Positions 21,701-29,508 of a stretch of DNA of 64,000 nt are shown piece after piece. The notes under the pieces are model-generated. The model made no database searches, was not told where the DNA came from, and worked only from the letters and a program-made list of their open reading frames with translations. Position numbers and translations under genes: made by a program. Numbering within the stretch: position 1 is the stretch's first letter; the number at the start of each line of letters is the position of its first letter. The stretch is from Incurvaria masculella (Eukaryota > Arthropoda > Insecta > Lepidoptera > Incurvariidae). The stretch is taken from positions 9,509,001 to 9,573,000 of the forward strand of contig OX335652.1 of NCBI GenBank assembly GCA_946894095.1. Direction: 5' to 3'.

Positions 21701-24700
21701 TATAGAAGTGCAGTGAACTAGCTCTGAAGTGAATCAGTGAAGTGAGTGATATAGTTTGTAAATTAGTGTTTGGATTAACCTAGTGTGAAATTGTATTTGT
21801 GAGTTTGCTTGTGAATTATTTGAAATAAAGGAAGAGTGTTAAGTATTGGTGTTTTCTTCTCTAATCTGCACCCTACCCGCGTAAGAATTGGTGTCAGAAG
21901 CGGGGATTAGAGATGCCGATTACACCGAGAGAAGACCAGGAGCCAGACGGCAGCCGACACAACACCGGCCGAGGATGCAGCTGCCTCAGGAACTCAAGAA
22001 TTCGAGAGCCATCAATTAATGACGCAAACTCCTGCCTTGGACTTGAACGCATTGATGACCTTCATGCAAGAACAGTCCCGCCGTCAAGAAGAACAGGCCC
22101 GCCGTCAAGAGGAGCAGATGCAAGAACAGGCCCGCCGTCAAGAAGAGCAGTTGCAAGAACAGGCCCGCCGTCAGGAAGAACAGGCCCGCCGTCAAGAGGA
22201 GCAGGCGCAGGAACATGCTCGCCGTCAGGAAGAGCAGCAGCAAGAACTGATGTGGGCCGTTAGGGAATCCAATGCCAAAATAAAGGAGAAGCTTGATGAG
22301 GTCAACTCTAAGATCGAAGAGCAAGACCAAACTCTCGGGCGCCATGAAGAGCGACTGAACGGGCTTGAGTCAAAGATATCCGAAGAAATGGAGAAAATCA
22401 AGACCTGTGGAGTAACTGTATCTTCATCTGCAACAGCAGGAGCAAGATTTAAGGTTCCTCCTTTCGATGGTTTGACATCCTGGGCCGCTTACAAACTTCA
22501 GTTTGAATCAGTGGTTTTTGCAAATGGATGGAATGAGAACCAAGCACGAACTGCTTTGACCTTAGGACTTCGGGACAAGGCACTCCATGTTCTCGAGGCT
22601 TTAGGTCCCCAAATCACCTATGACGGACTTTTAGAAGCACTGGAGTCAAGGTTTGGCGACAAGCATTTGGAACACGTCTACCGAGCTCAACTCGTGATCG
22701 AGTACAACGAGCAAGTGAAGGACTTCAACAGTGGGCACTGGAAATCGAAAAACTTGTCCGAAAGGCCCATCAATCATCATCGCATTCTTCGTTGGAAGAA
22801 ATCTTGGTGCAGGCTTTCGTGGATGGCATCAGGGACATCGAAGTACGAGCTGCTGTACGATTAAGTCACCACGCAACGTTGAAGGACGCTCTTGCTCACG
22901 CGTTGGAGGTCGAAACGGTTCGATCAGATCCCCGAGCGCATCGAATAAGAGAAGTGGTGACGTCGGAAACCAGATCACCTGCAAGACGTAAATTTACTCC
23001 CCGGTGCTACAAGTGCAATGAACTGGGGCACCTTCGAACCAACTGCCCCAAAAACCAAACCGAAAGGCCTGATGCTGCAAATGAAGATGCACAGCAGGGA
23101 AACGAGTAAAGGCCAGAACCGGGGGGCGGGTGCTGGCTGGTAGAATAGAAGCCCCGAAAGTCACCATTTCGCAGGCATGTACTGGAAACAGCCTGCTCGT
23201 TGAAGGGCAAGTGAACGGGATACAATGCAACTTGACCTTGGATACCGGAGCATCCCGTACAATCGTTAAGTCAAAAACCTTCGGCCGCGTAATATGGAAT
23301 CGTCGCCAGTATTTCAATGGTTGCAGGCTTCAGACAGCTACCGGCCAGCACATACCCGTTTATGGAGAGATAGAAGTAACAATTAAAATTGGATGTAAGA
23401 CTTATCGTCATACCGCCGTTTTAGCAGATATAATCGATGATTGCATTCTAGGTTTAGACTTTATGAGAACTAACAACTGTAAAGTAGATGTGGCAAATGG
23501 CGTGCTCATATGTGGCAAAGAAGAAGTTTCCTGGCTACGCAAATGTGATGAAATTTCCTCAGATAAATTGGACACAGGGAGATCTAAAGTGTCCACTCTT
23601 TTGGAAGAAAGCAGACGGGACCTGACTGTTGATGATTTCAAGAAAGCAACAAATCTACTTATGCGATATTCAGACATCTTCTCTTCGCACGACGGAGACA
23701 TTGGGAGAACAAGCATGGTTAAGCACCGCATCGACACAGGAGATGCTCTTCCAATACGTCAGAGGCCACGCCGCGTTCCCGTAGCTAAAGAAGAAGAAGT
23801 TCAGAGAATGATAGCGGACATGCAGAAAAATAATGTTATAGAGACTTCATCAAGTCCATGGTGTTCACCCGTAGTTCTGGTAAAGAAGAAAGATGGCAGC
23901 ACCAGATTTTGTGTGGACTATCGACGTTTAAATGATGTAACGAAAAAGGACAGCTATCCAATTCCTAGAATTGATGACACGCTGGATACTTTGAGTGGCA
24001 TGAAGTGGTTCACAACCCTGGACCTGAAGAGCGGCTACTGGCAGGTGGAAATCGACAACAAAGACAAAGAGAAGACAGCGTTTACGACAGGGCATGGGCT
24101 GTGGCAATTCAAAGTGATGCCGTTTGGACTTTGTAATGCTCCCGCAACCTTCGAGAGGCTTATGGAACGAGTACTTTTTGGGCTGATCGGGGAAGCTTGT
24201 CTGGTGTACTTGGACGATATAATCATATTAGGGCGGACATTTGACGAGCACATCAAGAATTTGGAGAATGTTTTGAGCAAGATTCGCCAAGCTAACCTTA
24301 AACTAAGTGGCAAGAAGTGTTCTTTCTTCAAGCGTCAGGTTAGCTATTTGGGTCACGTTATCTCCGGAAATGGCATCCAAACTGACCCAAAGAAGATCGA
24401 AGCCGTACAGGAGTGGCCAATTCCAAAGGATAAGACTGAAGTTCGTGCCTTTTTAGGACTGTGCTCATATTACCGCCGTTTCGTCCGAAACTTCTCCGAG
24501 ATTGCTAAGCCTCTGCATCGACTTACAGAAGATAAGCGTCAATTCAATTGGGACGAGGACTGCGCAAATTCGTTTCAAGAACTTAAGCAACATCTCTGTA
24601 ACACTCCAATCTTGGGCTACCCCGAAGTCGATAAAGAGTTCATAGTCGACACAGACGCAAGTAATACCGGAATCGGCGGTGTACTCTCACAACGTCATGG

Positions 24701-27700
24701 GGACAAGGAGATCGTTATTGGTTATTTCAGCAAATCCCTTTCAAAACCAGAACGGAACTATTGTGTGACAAGACGAGAGCTTCTAGCAGTAGTGAAGATT
24801 TTGCAGCATTTCAACAAGTATCTTCTCGGCCGAAGATTCCGCTTGAGGACTGACCACGCTGCTTTGAAATGGCTGCTTCAGTTTAAGAATCCAGAAGGGC
24901 AGGTTGCACGTTGGCTGGAACAGCTCCAAGAGTATCAGTTTGATACAGAGCATCGGAGTGGTAAAACCCATGGAAATGCTGACGCTTTGTCTCGTCGACC
25001 CTGCCCAGAAGAGTGTAAGCACTGCATCAGGGAGGAGATAAAGGAGACCGTTCATTTAAAGGCCATCCGAACGGATAACATCAGCGAAGAATGGAGCAAT
25101 GAAAACATGAAGCTAGCCCAGGAGGGGGACGATGATCTGATGCCCATTATTCACTGGAAGAGAGCAGGAGAGACAAAGCCAGAATGGAGAGATATTTCTG
25201 CAATGAGCACAGCGACTAAAAGTTACTGGGCGCAGTGGTCGAGCCTGGTACTTCATGACGGAATATTGTACAGAAAATGGGAAACACCTAACGGAAAGGA
25301 TACTTCTCTGCAATTAGTCATCCCCAGATCTAAGATTAAAGAAGTTCTTCAATGCCTGCACGATGGAACTTCAGGTGGACATTTGGGAATAAAGAGAACT
25401 CTCCTGAAGATACGACAACGGTTCTACTGGATAAATTGTCGCGATGATGTAGAAGATTGGTGCCGTAAATGCACGATCTGTAGCGCTGTTAAAGGGCCTC
25501 ATACACGGAGCAAGGGAACTTTAAAATTGTACAATGTTGGAGCTCCGTGGGAGAGAATTGCTCTTGATGTGGCTGGCCCTTTTCCTCCGACAAATGACGG
25601 CAACCGTTACTTTATGGTTGTAATGGATTATTTCACTAAGTGGCCTGAGGTATTTGCCATACCAAACCAAGAGGCGATCACGGTTGCACAGAAATTGGTC
25701 CACGAAGTTTTCTGTCGCTATGGAGTACCTCTCGAGATACACACTGATCAAGGCAGAAACTTCGAATCCCGAGTGTTTCAGGAGACATGTCGAATAATGG
25801 GAATCCATAAGACCAGGACAACCCCATACCACCCACAGTCAGATGGCATGGTGGAACGATTTAATCAGACATTGGAAAGACACTTGGCCAAATTGGTAGA
25901 AGACCATCAAAAGGATTGGGACCAGTATATTCCGCTGTTTCTGCTGTCATACCGAACCGCTGTGCATGAAAGCGTAGATGAAACTCCAGCCTACATAAAT
26001 TTTGGACACGAACTCAGACTACCAGCTGACCTTCTGACAGGAATTCCACCAGAGGCATCCCATTGTGTAACAGAGTATGTGTCAGATCTGCGAGGAAAAA
26101 TGGACACTGTTTATAAACGTGTCAGAGAGGCTGGTCTACGAGCAAGCGAGCGGATGAAAACACGTTACGACCGCAAAGCTAATGGAAATGTATTTGAAGA
26201 AGGATCTTTAGTTTGGCTACATAATCCATTACGAAAAAAAGGAAAAAGTCCCAAACTGCAACCAAAATGGGAAGGCCCATATAGAGTGGTGACTAAAATC
26301 AATGACGTGACATATCGTATCCGCCGGAATGATAGATGTCGGGAAAAGATTGTGCACGTAGATCGTCTGGCCCGATACCACGGAGACAATTATGCTCGAG
26401 ACGAGCATAACTAAGGAGGAGGCAGTGTTACGAGCGCGCCCCGCTGCGAAGACATAGCGCTGATACACTACCAAAGTGCGCCAAATGGTTCCTTCGAATT
26501 TCAGTAGATGGCGCTACTTGTCTTATTGCGTTGCGCAGGCTATCGCATCACTGTCGTCCCATATAAAGTGACGCCTCGTCCAGCTGACTTCAGAAACAAA
26601 TCTCGGACATTCTAGTAATGTCTCGAGGGAGATTGTTCTCGACTGCTGCCCTACATGGGCGCCTAGAAATCGGTGGAGTGTTCTGGAAAGAAGCTCCACC
26701 GATATAAAAGGCGCCCAAGGCGCTGAGGGCGGCAGTCTATTTTTGGAAGCGAAGTGAGCGACAACAAGCGATATAGAAGTGCAGTGAACTAGCTCTGAAG
26801 TGAATCAGTGAAGTGAGTGATATAGTTTGTAAATTAGTGTTTGGATTAACCTAGTGTGAAATTGTATTTGTGAGTTTGCTTGTGAATTATTTGAAATAAA
26901 GGAAGAGTGTTAAGTATTGGTGTTTTCTTCTCTAATCTGCACCCTACCCGCGTAACAATATCTTAATCTGTTCTACCAAATAATTGTTTGGCTAGTAGTG
27001 TTTATTCTAAGCATAGACCTAGCATGCTATGATTCTAAGTGTGAATTTCATTATTGTGAACGAAAAAAATTAGTTATGTAAACCAGTGAAGTTTCTTTGC
27101 TGGTTCTTCTTTACTGAGTTGATCGAATCCGCGGATCTATCAGTTTGTGACGTAAAAGTGTAGTTTGACTACCAAAAAGTTTGTATAAATGAAATCGAAA
27201 TTGATGGCAACGGAAAACGGATCCCAGCCGTCGACCTTTTGTAGTTGATACCATGACATATCTAAGTTTTCTTAAGGGGAATAAATACCTAAATATGAAC
27301 GTTTTTCTGAAGTAAATTACAGTATAGCCTTTGGTTGTTAAACATTGAAAAAATACTGAGCTCATAGAACGTACGTTTGCGAAGGAACACATCCCCATTT
27401 TGTCCAAAACACTTGTATAATCATCGAAATCATTTTTTTTCTAAAAGGACCTTTTTTACCTTTTAAAACCATTTTTCTGCTACCTTCCCATTTAGAAGGA
27501 TCAAATAAAAAAAAATCTTATACCTTTCAGCCATAACGAGTTAAACTAGTCTATCGGGAAAAGCGTGTTCTTGCTGGTTTTTGGAGTTGGGACGGAGCGC
27601 GCGAAACGTGCGTACCCTCCCGCTGACATGATGGCACTGGCTAGATTTCGCCGCGCGTATTCTTGACTTTACGCTATGGTAATATAGGCGCCTTAAAGCG

Positions 27701-28038
27701 GGGTTTTGTTTCCAAATTGAGTAAGTTAAATTGACGTTTCTTCCTAGGCAAGTACGTAATTTTTAACGAATATGTTGTCCATGTAGAAAATTTTCAACAA
27801 ATATAAAGCAGTTATACAGCTATCAATATCACTGGGTCCTAGGTTATAGGATCCGTTCCACAAAGTATCAGCCTTTTCTAAAAATAAGAAACTTTTTAAA
27901 AATGTTACTTACCATTATTGTAGTACAATATCCCAAGCCAGGGGTACTTGCTGACCGGTACTGTGCCTTCGGCAACTTTCACAGATGAATCCATACCGCA
28001 TGCCAGGAAGTCCAACTTTGTACAGTCGCCAAAAAACG
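12423..28038 (-). CDS. Serine protease homologue, catalytic triad lost, with C-terminal extension (5' end missing)
   Basis: Nine exons join in phase on minus: 28038-27913, 20184-20076, 19146-19004, 18413-18339, 18248-18166, 16535-16410, 15128-14954, 13426-13293 and 12734-12423 (stop). They give 426 residues, open at the N-terminus. The chymotrypsin-fold landmarks are YPWLGILYYNN (domain start), LHPEYKSRTINTLALVKFED (Asp region), CAVASSENSACVWEAGSALV (Ser region) and VGFGVRGPGCGAP (C-terminal strand). The residue at the Asp site is Thr (NTLAL instead of NDIAL), the Ser site is Ala (EAGSA instead of DSGGP), and no TAAHC-like His motif is present. It should therefore be non-proteolytic, like insect SPHs that act as cofactors or decoys in haemolymph. 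The last about 180 residues are not a protease domain and were not recognised. Signal peptide and first exon(s) were not found. A Ty3/gypsy element fills the first visible intron. Confidence 0.85.
12968..13205. repeat. Degenerate minisatellite, unit about 55-65 bp
   Basis: Four imperfect units each contain a GCAGTAAAG(A/G)TAGA-like core, AAGCCTTTAT or AGGCCTTTGT, and AGAGAATATGACG-like text, near 12975, 13020, 13082 and 13140. It lies in the last intron of the protease homologue. Confidence 0.5.
13293..13426 (-). CDS. Protease homologue exon H (C-terminal extension)
   Basis: 134 nt between the acceptor TTTTAATTTCAG and the donor CGA|GTAAGA. It encodes about 44 residues including CLDANAAQLTEIFTEISLLQ. 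If the donor were not used, translation would stop 12 nt later. The donor is strong, and the next exon (12734) joins in phase 0, so the longer form is preferred. Confidence 0.7.
13646..13674. repeat. Short perfect hairpin
   Basis: GTGCACTCCA and TGGAGTGCAC pair perfectly over 10 bp around a 9-nt loop. It lies in an intron of the protease homologue. Function unknown; possibly the end of a small element. Confidence 0.4.
14954..15128 (-). CDS. Protease homologue exon G (end of protease domain)
   Basis: 175 nt between an acceptor ending ATTATTTAAG and the donor TTG|GTATGG. It starts VGFGVRGPGCGAPAKYIDVF, followed by HYLTWME, the standard final strand and helix of the domain (VGxVSxGxxCxxPxxPxVYxxVxxYxxWI). 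The tail of the exon (ITILRTAPNRLIL...) already leaves the protease fold. Confidence 0.8.
15524..15798. mobile_element. MITE with GCAGGCCTATTCCTGG inverted ends
   Basis: Inverted ends of about 35 bp: GCAGGCCTATTCCTGGCATT on the left, and its inverse on the right ending CCAGGAATAGGCCTGC. The total is 275 bp. It is non-coding. The interior (ACTATGCTCCG, AACCGCTATAAAAGCGG) matches the copy at 28978-29208. No clear target duplication was found. It lies in an intron of the protease homologue. Confidence 0.75.
16181..16393. mobile_element. 213-bp MITE with GTTACCATGATGAATTA ends
   Basis: Left end GTTACCATGATGAATTACCT; right end inverse, finishing TTACGATGGTAAC. The interior repeats inverted GAACAGGCA / TGCCTGTTC. 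A second copy lies at 49565-49779. Its right end is 16 nt from the 5' splice site of protease-homologue exon F, read on minus. Confidence 0.7.
16410..16535 (-). CDS. Protease homologue exon F (Ser site replaced by Ala)
   Basis: 126 nt, phase 0 at both ends, between the acceptor TTTCCACAG and the donor CTG|GTGAGC. It reads FVCAVASSENSACVWEAGSA. Active members have FCAG...CxGDSGGPL here, so Gly-Asp-Ser has become Trp-Glu-Ala while the two flanking Cys survive. The donor is followed after 16 nt by a MITE (16181-16393). Confidence 0.8.
17225..17408 (+). repeat. LINE-like 3' end with A-rich tail
   Basis: The stretch CGCCACTTGTGGGGTGTGCA, then TACCCTGTTGGCGAACCTTA and AATAAAGAAATAAAAAAAA, ends in an A-rich AATAAT run. 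This is typical of a retroposed 3' end. No coding remains. It lies in an intron of the protease homologue. Confidence 0.45.
18166..18248 (-). CDS. Protease homologue exon E
   Basis: 83 nt between the acceptor TTAATTTCAG and the donor AAG|GTTAGT. It reads VRHMVLLNKNTCMAYDRKHK, corresponding to the V-x-V-x-x-C segment before the Ser site in the family. Ends in phase 0. Confidence 0.75.
18339..18413 (-). CDS. Protease homologue exon D
   Basis: 75 nt between the acceptor TTATTGCAG and the donor AAAG|GTAATT. It reads YSFPVCPPITAHPLNQTLFS, the segment that in active proteases holds the interdomain Cys and the CLP motif. Phases join exactly to exons C and E. Confidence 0.75.
19004..19146 (-). CDS. 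Protease homologue exon C (Asp site replaced by Thr)
   Basis: The acceptor TAATAATTTTGTAG and donor GGAG|GTAAGC bound 143 nt. It reads FGIGWVTDNV, then LHPEYKSRTINTLALVKFED. In active family members the second part reads HPxYxxxxxxNDIALVKL. Here the Asp after Asn is Thr. Confidence 0.8.
20076..20184 (-). CDS. Protease homologue exon B (region of the missing His)
   Basis: The acceptor TTATTCTTGCAG and donor AG|GTAACA bound 109 nt. The segment MAVMVQRHYALVPSFDI aligns by eye with the family's GxLIxxRYVLTAAHC stretch. The hydrophobic pattern is kept, but the His and the Cys after it are absent, so the first triad residue is lost. Confidence 0.75.
20560..20653. mobile_element. Right-end fragment of the GCAGGCCTATTCC MITE
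   Basis: It ends CAGAAATAGGCCTGC and carries the interior AGCGGTTTTCTAGACTCA seen in the full copies at 15524 and 28978. The left half is lost or unrecognisable. Confidence 0.6.
21011..21310 (-). mobile_element. MINE-2-like MITE copy 1
   Basis: It begins GAAAAACCGGCCAATTGCGA, passes GTGTTCCGTACCAT and an ACGGACGG microsatellite (about 21216-21252), and ends TACGGAACCCTAAAAA. These ends and the embedded (GTCY)n repeat match what is recalled of lepidopteran MINE-2 elements. It lies immediately upstream of the gypsy element. Confidence 0.75.
21351..21354. other. Probable target-site duplication of the gypsy element, left
   Basis: ATAT before TGTTACG. The same ATAT follows GTAACA after the right LTR (26958-26961). 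Because TGTTAC and GTAACA are inverted, the boundary could be shifted by one base (AATAT on both sides). Confidence 0.55.
21355..21884 (+). repeat. 5' LTR of Ty3/gypsy element (530 bp)
   Basis: Starts TGTTACGAGCGCG and ends ACCCGCGTAA. It is matched at 26426-26955 with only two substitutions noticed (GCATTGCG/GCGTTGCG; ACATACTAG/ACATTCTAG). It contains TATAAAAG at 21632-21639, an initiator-like GGCAGTCTA about 28 bp later, and AATAAA at 21824-21829, so U3, R and U5 can be placed roughly. A long interrupted palindrome (21570-21666) surrounds the TATA box. The near identity indicates a recent insertion. Confidence 0.9.
21570..21666. promoter_or_regulatory. Large interrupted palindrome around the LTR TATA box
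   Basis: Three nested inverted pairs: GACTGCTGCC with GGCGGCAGTC (one mismatch), GGGCGCCT with AGGCGCCC, and ATCGGTGGAG with CTCCACCGAT (perfect, 15-nt loop). TATAAAAG lies within the right arm. The same structure is at 26641-26737 in the other LTR. Confidence 0.75.
21889..21907 (+). other. Primer-binding site of gypsy element
   Basis: TGGTGTCAGAAGCGGGGAT four bases after the LTR's last shared base. From memory it is close to the complement of an insect tRNA-Leu 3' end (TGGTGTCAGAAGTGGGAT). A tRNA search would settle the identity. Confidence 0.65.
22019..23109 (+). pseudogene. Gypsy gag, interrupted by one frame shift
   Basis: The first part is open from ATG 22019 to a stop at 22864. The second is open in another frame from before 22792 to TAA 23107-23109. 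The predicted residues change from gag-like to nonsense near 22727-22731, where the other frame takes over, so a single-base loss there (or a sequencing error) is the likely cause. Residues about 20-75 are tandem QEEQARR-type repeats (a coiled coil coded by about 30-bp DNA repeats, 22060-22240). The C-terminal part has one CCHC zinc knuckle (CYKCNELGHLRTNC, about 23007-23048), typical of nucleocapsid. The frame is open upstream of 22019 to at least 21911 without an ATG, so the true start is uncertain. Confidence 0.8.
23097..23137 (+). promoter_or_regulatory. Predicted -1 ribosomal frameshift signal (gag to pol)
   Basis: The heptamer GGGAAAC (23097-23103) is read in the gag frame as G GGA AAC, two codons before the TAA at 23107. 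Eight nt further, GCCAG (23112-23116) can pair with CTGGC (23133-23137), plus one G-U pair, around a G-rich loop. Slipping back one base enters the pol frame, which is open from 23085. Slippery heptamer, spacer and stem fit the standard -1 frameshift layout. Use in vivo is inferred. Confidence 0.65.
23130..26414 (+). CDS. Gypsy pol: protease, reverse transcriptase, RNase H, integrase
   Basis: One intact frame of 1094 codons. 23130 is GTG, and the frame is open from 23085, so expression probably comes from frameshifting out of gag. Aspartic protease motif LDTGASRTIV (about residue 37) with ILGLDF. Reverse transcriptase with FCVDYRRLN and the catalytic YLDD (about residue 360). RNase H with DTDAS (about 507) and RTDHAALKW. 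Integrase with an HHCC zinc finger (HDGTSGGHLG...CRKCTIC), then the DDE residues in LDVAGPFP, HTDQGRNFES and DGMVERFNQ, and a GPY/F-like C-terminus (GPYRVV). No catalytic residue appears lost, so the enzyme could be active. No env follows. Confidence 0.93.
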   Translation: MLAGRIEAPKVTISQACTGNSLLVEGQVNGIQCNLTLDTGASRTIVKSKTFGRVIWNRRQYFNGCRLQTATGQHIPVYGEIEVTIKIGCKTYRHTAVLADIIDDCILGLDFMRTNNCKVDVANGVLICGKEEVSWLRKCDEISSDKLDTGRSKVSTLLEESRRDLTVDDFKKATNLLMRYSDIFSSHDGDIGRTSMVKHRIDTGDALPIRQRPRRVPVAKEEEVQRMIADMQKNNVIETSSSPWCSPVVLVKKKDGSTRFCVDYRRLNDVTKKDSYPIPRIDDTLDTLSGMKWFTTLDLKSGYWQVEIDNKDKEKTAFTTGHGLWQFKVMPFGLCNAPATFERLMERVLFGLIGEACLVYLDDIIILGRTFDEHIKNLENVLSKIRQANLKLSGKKCSFFKRQVSYLGHVISGNGIQTDPKKIEAVQEWPIPKDKTEVRAFLGLCSYYRRFVRNFSEIAKPLHRLTEDKRQFNWDEDCANSFQELKQHLCNTPILGYPEVDKEFIVDTDASNTGIGGVLSQRHGDKEIVIGYFSKSLSKPERNYCVTRRELLAVVKILQHFNKYLLGRRFRLRTDHAALKWLLQFKNPEGQVARWLEQLQEYQFDTEHRSGKTHGNADALSRRPCPEECKHCIREEIKETVHLKAIRTDNISEEWSNENMKLAQEGDDDLMPIIHWKRAGETKPEWRDISAMSTATKSYWAQWSSLVLHDGILYRKWETPNGKDTSLQLVIPRSKIKEVLQCLHDGTSGGHLGIKRTLLKIRQRFYWINCRDDVEDWCRKCTICSAVKGPHTRSKGTLKLYNVGAPWERIALDVAGPFPPTNDGNRYFMVVMDYFTKWPEVFAIPNQEAITVAQKLVHEVFCRYGVPLEIHTDQGRNFESRVFQETCRIMGIHKTRTTPYHPQSDGMVERFNQTLERHLAKLVEDHQKDWDQYIPLFLLSYRTAVHESVDETPAYINFGHELRLPADLLTGIPPEASHCVTEYVSDLRGKMDTVYKRVREAGLRASERMKTRYDRKANGNVFEEGSLVWLHNPLRKKGKSPKLQPKWEGPYRVVTKINDVTYRIRRNDRCREKIVHVDRLARYHGDNYARDEHN
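26426..26955 (+). repeat. 3' LTR of Ty3/gypsy element (530 bp)
   Basis: Same length as the 5' LTR with two substitutions seen. Preceded by a purine-rich tract (AAGGAGGAGGCA) that primes plus-strand synthesis, followed by CA and the ATAT duplication. AATAAA at about 26895-26900 would serve as the element's polyadenylation signal. Confidence 0.9.
26960..27912. other. Intron sequence, GC-rich patch at 27580-27660
   Basis: Rest of the protease homologue's first visible intron. Mostly AT-rich. A GC-rich patch at about 27590-27660 (GGACGGAGCGCGCGAAACGT and following) stands out but shows no open frame or recognised element. Confidence 0.4.
27913..28038 (-). CDS. Protease homologue exon A (start of protease domain)
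   Basis: The acceptor TTTACTTTAG precedes 126 nt. It enters with two bases of a split codon and leaves with one (AATG|GTAAGT). It encodes DCTKLDFLACG and then SKYPWLGILYYNN. The YPW-LG-LYY pattern is the usual start of the chymotrypsin-like domain after the activation site. No R-IVGG-type activation cleavage motif is visible. At least one more upstream exon is needed and was not found before 39 kb. Confidence 0.75.
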
Positions 28039-28977
28039 CTAAAGTAAACGAACATATATATTGTTTTTATTTTTTAATTAATCATAAATGTATTTAATAC
28101 AGGCAGCGAAAATAAATAAAATCATCGGGTCTTGAAAAATAAAAAATACTGGCGTGGACGTATTACATGATTCAAAAATCAAGTCTCAGTCCATAGTTCA
28201 ATATAAGTTGCTTTGATTGCACCACCAAACCTTAGGTTTATTTTATTGTTTATTTTTTTCTATTAAATATAAGCTGGCCAAAGTCTTAGCCCATCTTGTT
28301 AGTTAGAAAATTAAAGAAACACTCTTTATATAAAAAAAAACTTACCGATTACTTGGATAAATATTTTTATAGATAGTTACACATTTTCGTAAAGCAAATA
28401 CAACGCTTATTTCAACTAATATGTGCATGTAGACACGAATACAATTTTTCCTCAATGGATGTGTATAATTGTCGGGATGGATGTTATCCGGTCCCCTCTA
28501 CTCGCAAACGGCTGTAAAGAACCAAAAATATATCGGATTTGGTTTCTGCGCAGCCGCTGCATGGCGCTTGGGGGTAGGACTTCGTCTTGCTTCACAGTAG
28601 TTTCTTCGACGTATCGTATACATGAATATATTTTCTGTTGTCGTTGATGTAACAAATAGAAGTTAAGTTAGGTGTGTAAATAGTTAGTTCACTTGCCTCT
28701 GAAGCACAAAATAATTAAACTATATTGCTTTAAAAACACGGTCATTTTGATAACTTCACTAAATAGAAATGCTGGAATTATGCGTTCAGAGAAAGTTTAT
28801 ATGGGTAATCTTCATGAATTACTTCATTGTTTTTTTTCTTGCAATAATATCATGATTCAAAAGGCAACGATTCATCATTATGTGCGTGTAATCATGATAC
28901 AAACTGGCACAGATGTTCATAATATTATCCTTAAACTGTCGCGTCTAATTTGCGAAAGCAAACAATACAAAACATCA

Positions 28978-29208
28978 GCAGGTCTATTCCTGGCATTCAG
29001 TAATCAGGAATCAGATATCCTGAGTCTAGAAATTAGCTGGTATAGCGATTTTCAAAGCTAGTTTTTCTACGGAAAACCTTAATTGATTAAAAAAACTATG
29101 CTCCGGAATATTTTAGTCAAGAGATTCGCTTTGAAAACCGCTACAAAAGCGGTTTTCTAGACTCAGGATTCCTGATTCCTGATTACTGAATGCCAGGAAT
29201 AGACCTGC
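28978..29208. mobile_element. MITE with GCAGGTCTATTCCTGG inverted ends, full copy
   Basis: 231 bp with ends GCAGGTCTATTCCTGGCATT and its inverse (TGCCAGGAATAGACCTGC). The interior matches 15524-15798. The open frame across its left part is incidental. Followed directly (29210-29330) by a fragment of another MITE family that has full copies at 48523 and 55085. Confidence 0.75.
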
Positions 29209-29508
29209 AGAGCCCCTAGTCCGACTTAACGCCAAACCAAGCGATTAGCGTTTTTAAATGTATGGCGCGCAGTGGTCGTTAAGCGAACTAACATTTGTGA
29301 GTGCGAGTTTGATTTGACAGCTTAGCCCCGATTGCACGAAGTTGATAATATACCTGTGCTCCATCCATAAGTTGATAAGATAGTGGGTGGGGTAGAAATA
29401 TGAAAAACTTAGTCATATAATGTAATTGTAGATTTGAAGCCCTTTTAATTTGTTTATTAACTGAACTTGTTTTATTACCAATCATCAAAACTAATAAATT
29501 ATATACCT

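Larger units (their letters stand above)
21355..26957 (+). mobile_element. Ty3/gypsy LTR retrotransposon, nearly complete
   Basis: Full structure: 530-bp LTRs; primer-binding site 21889-21907 (TGGTGTCAGAAGCGGGGAT, reminiscent of a tRNA-Leu 3' end); gag 22019-23109 (broken once); pol 23130-26414; polypurine tract AAGGAGGAGGCA at 26413-26424; and TSD ATAT. The domain order protease, reverse transcriptase, RNase H, integrase places it in Ty3/gypsy (Metaviridae). No envelope ORF and no chromodomain were seen. It lies, in the opposite orientation, within the first visible intron (20185-27912) of the protease homologue. Confidence 0.93.

Noticed and set aside
23130..26414. Endogenous retrovirus with envelope gene
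   Set aside because: After the integrase C-terminus the polypurine tract and LTR follow within a few bases, so there is no room for an env frame.
22016..26474. Several antisense frames across the gypsy element
   Set aside because: Shadows of gag and pol on the other strand.
28452..28655. Candidate upstream exon of the protease homologue on minus
   Set aside because: Open frames exist, but no acceptor/donor pair with the needed phase and no signal peptide or clip-domain Cys pattern could be recognised.
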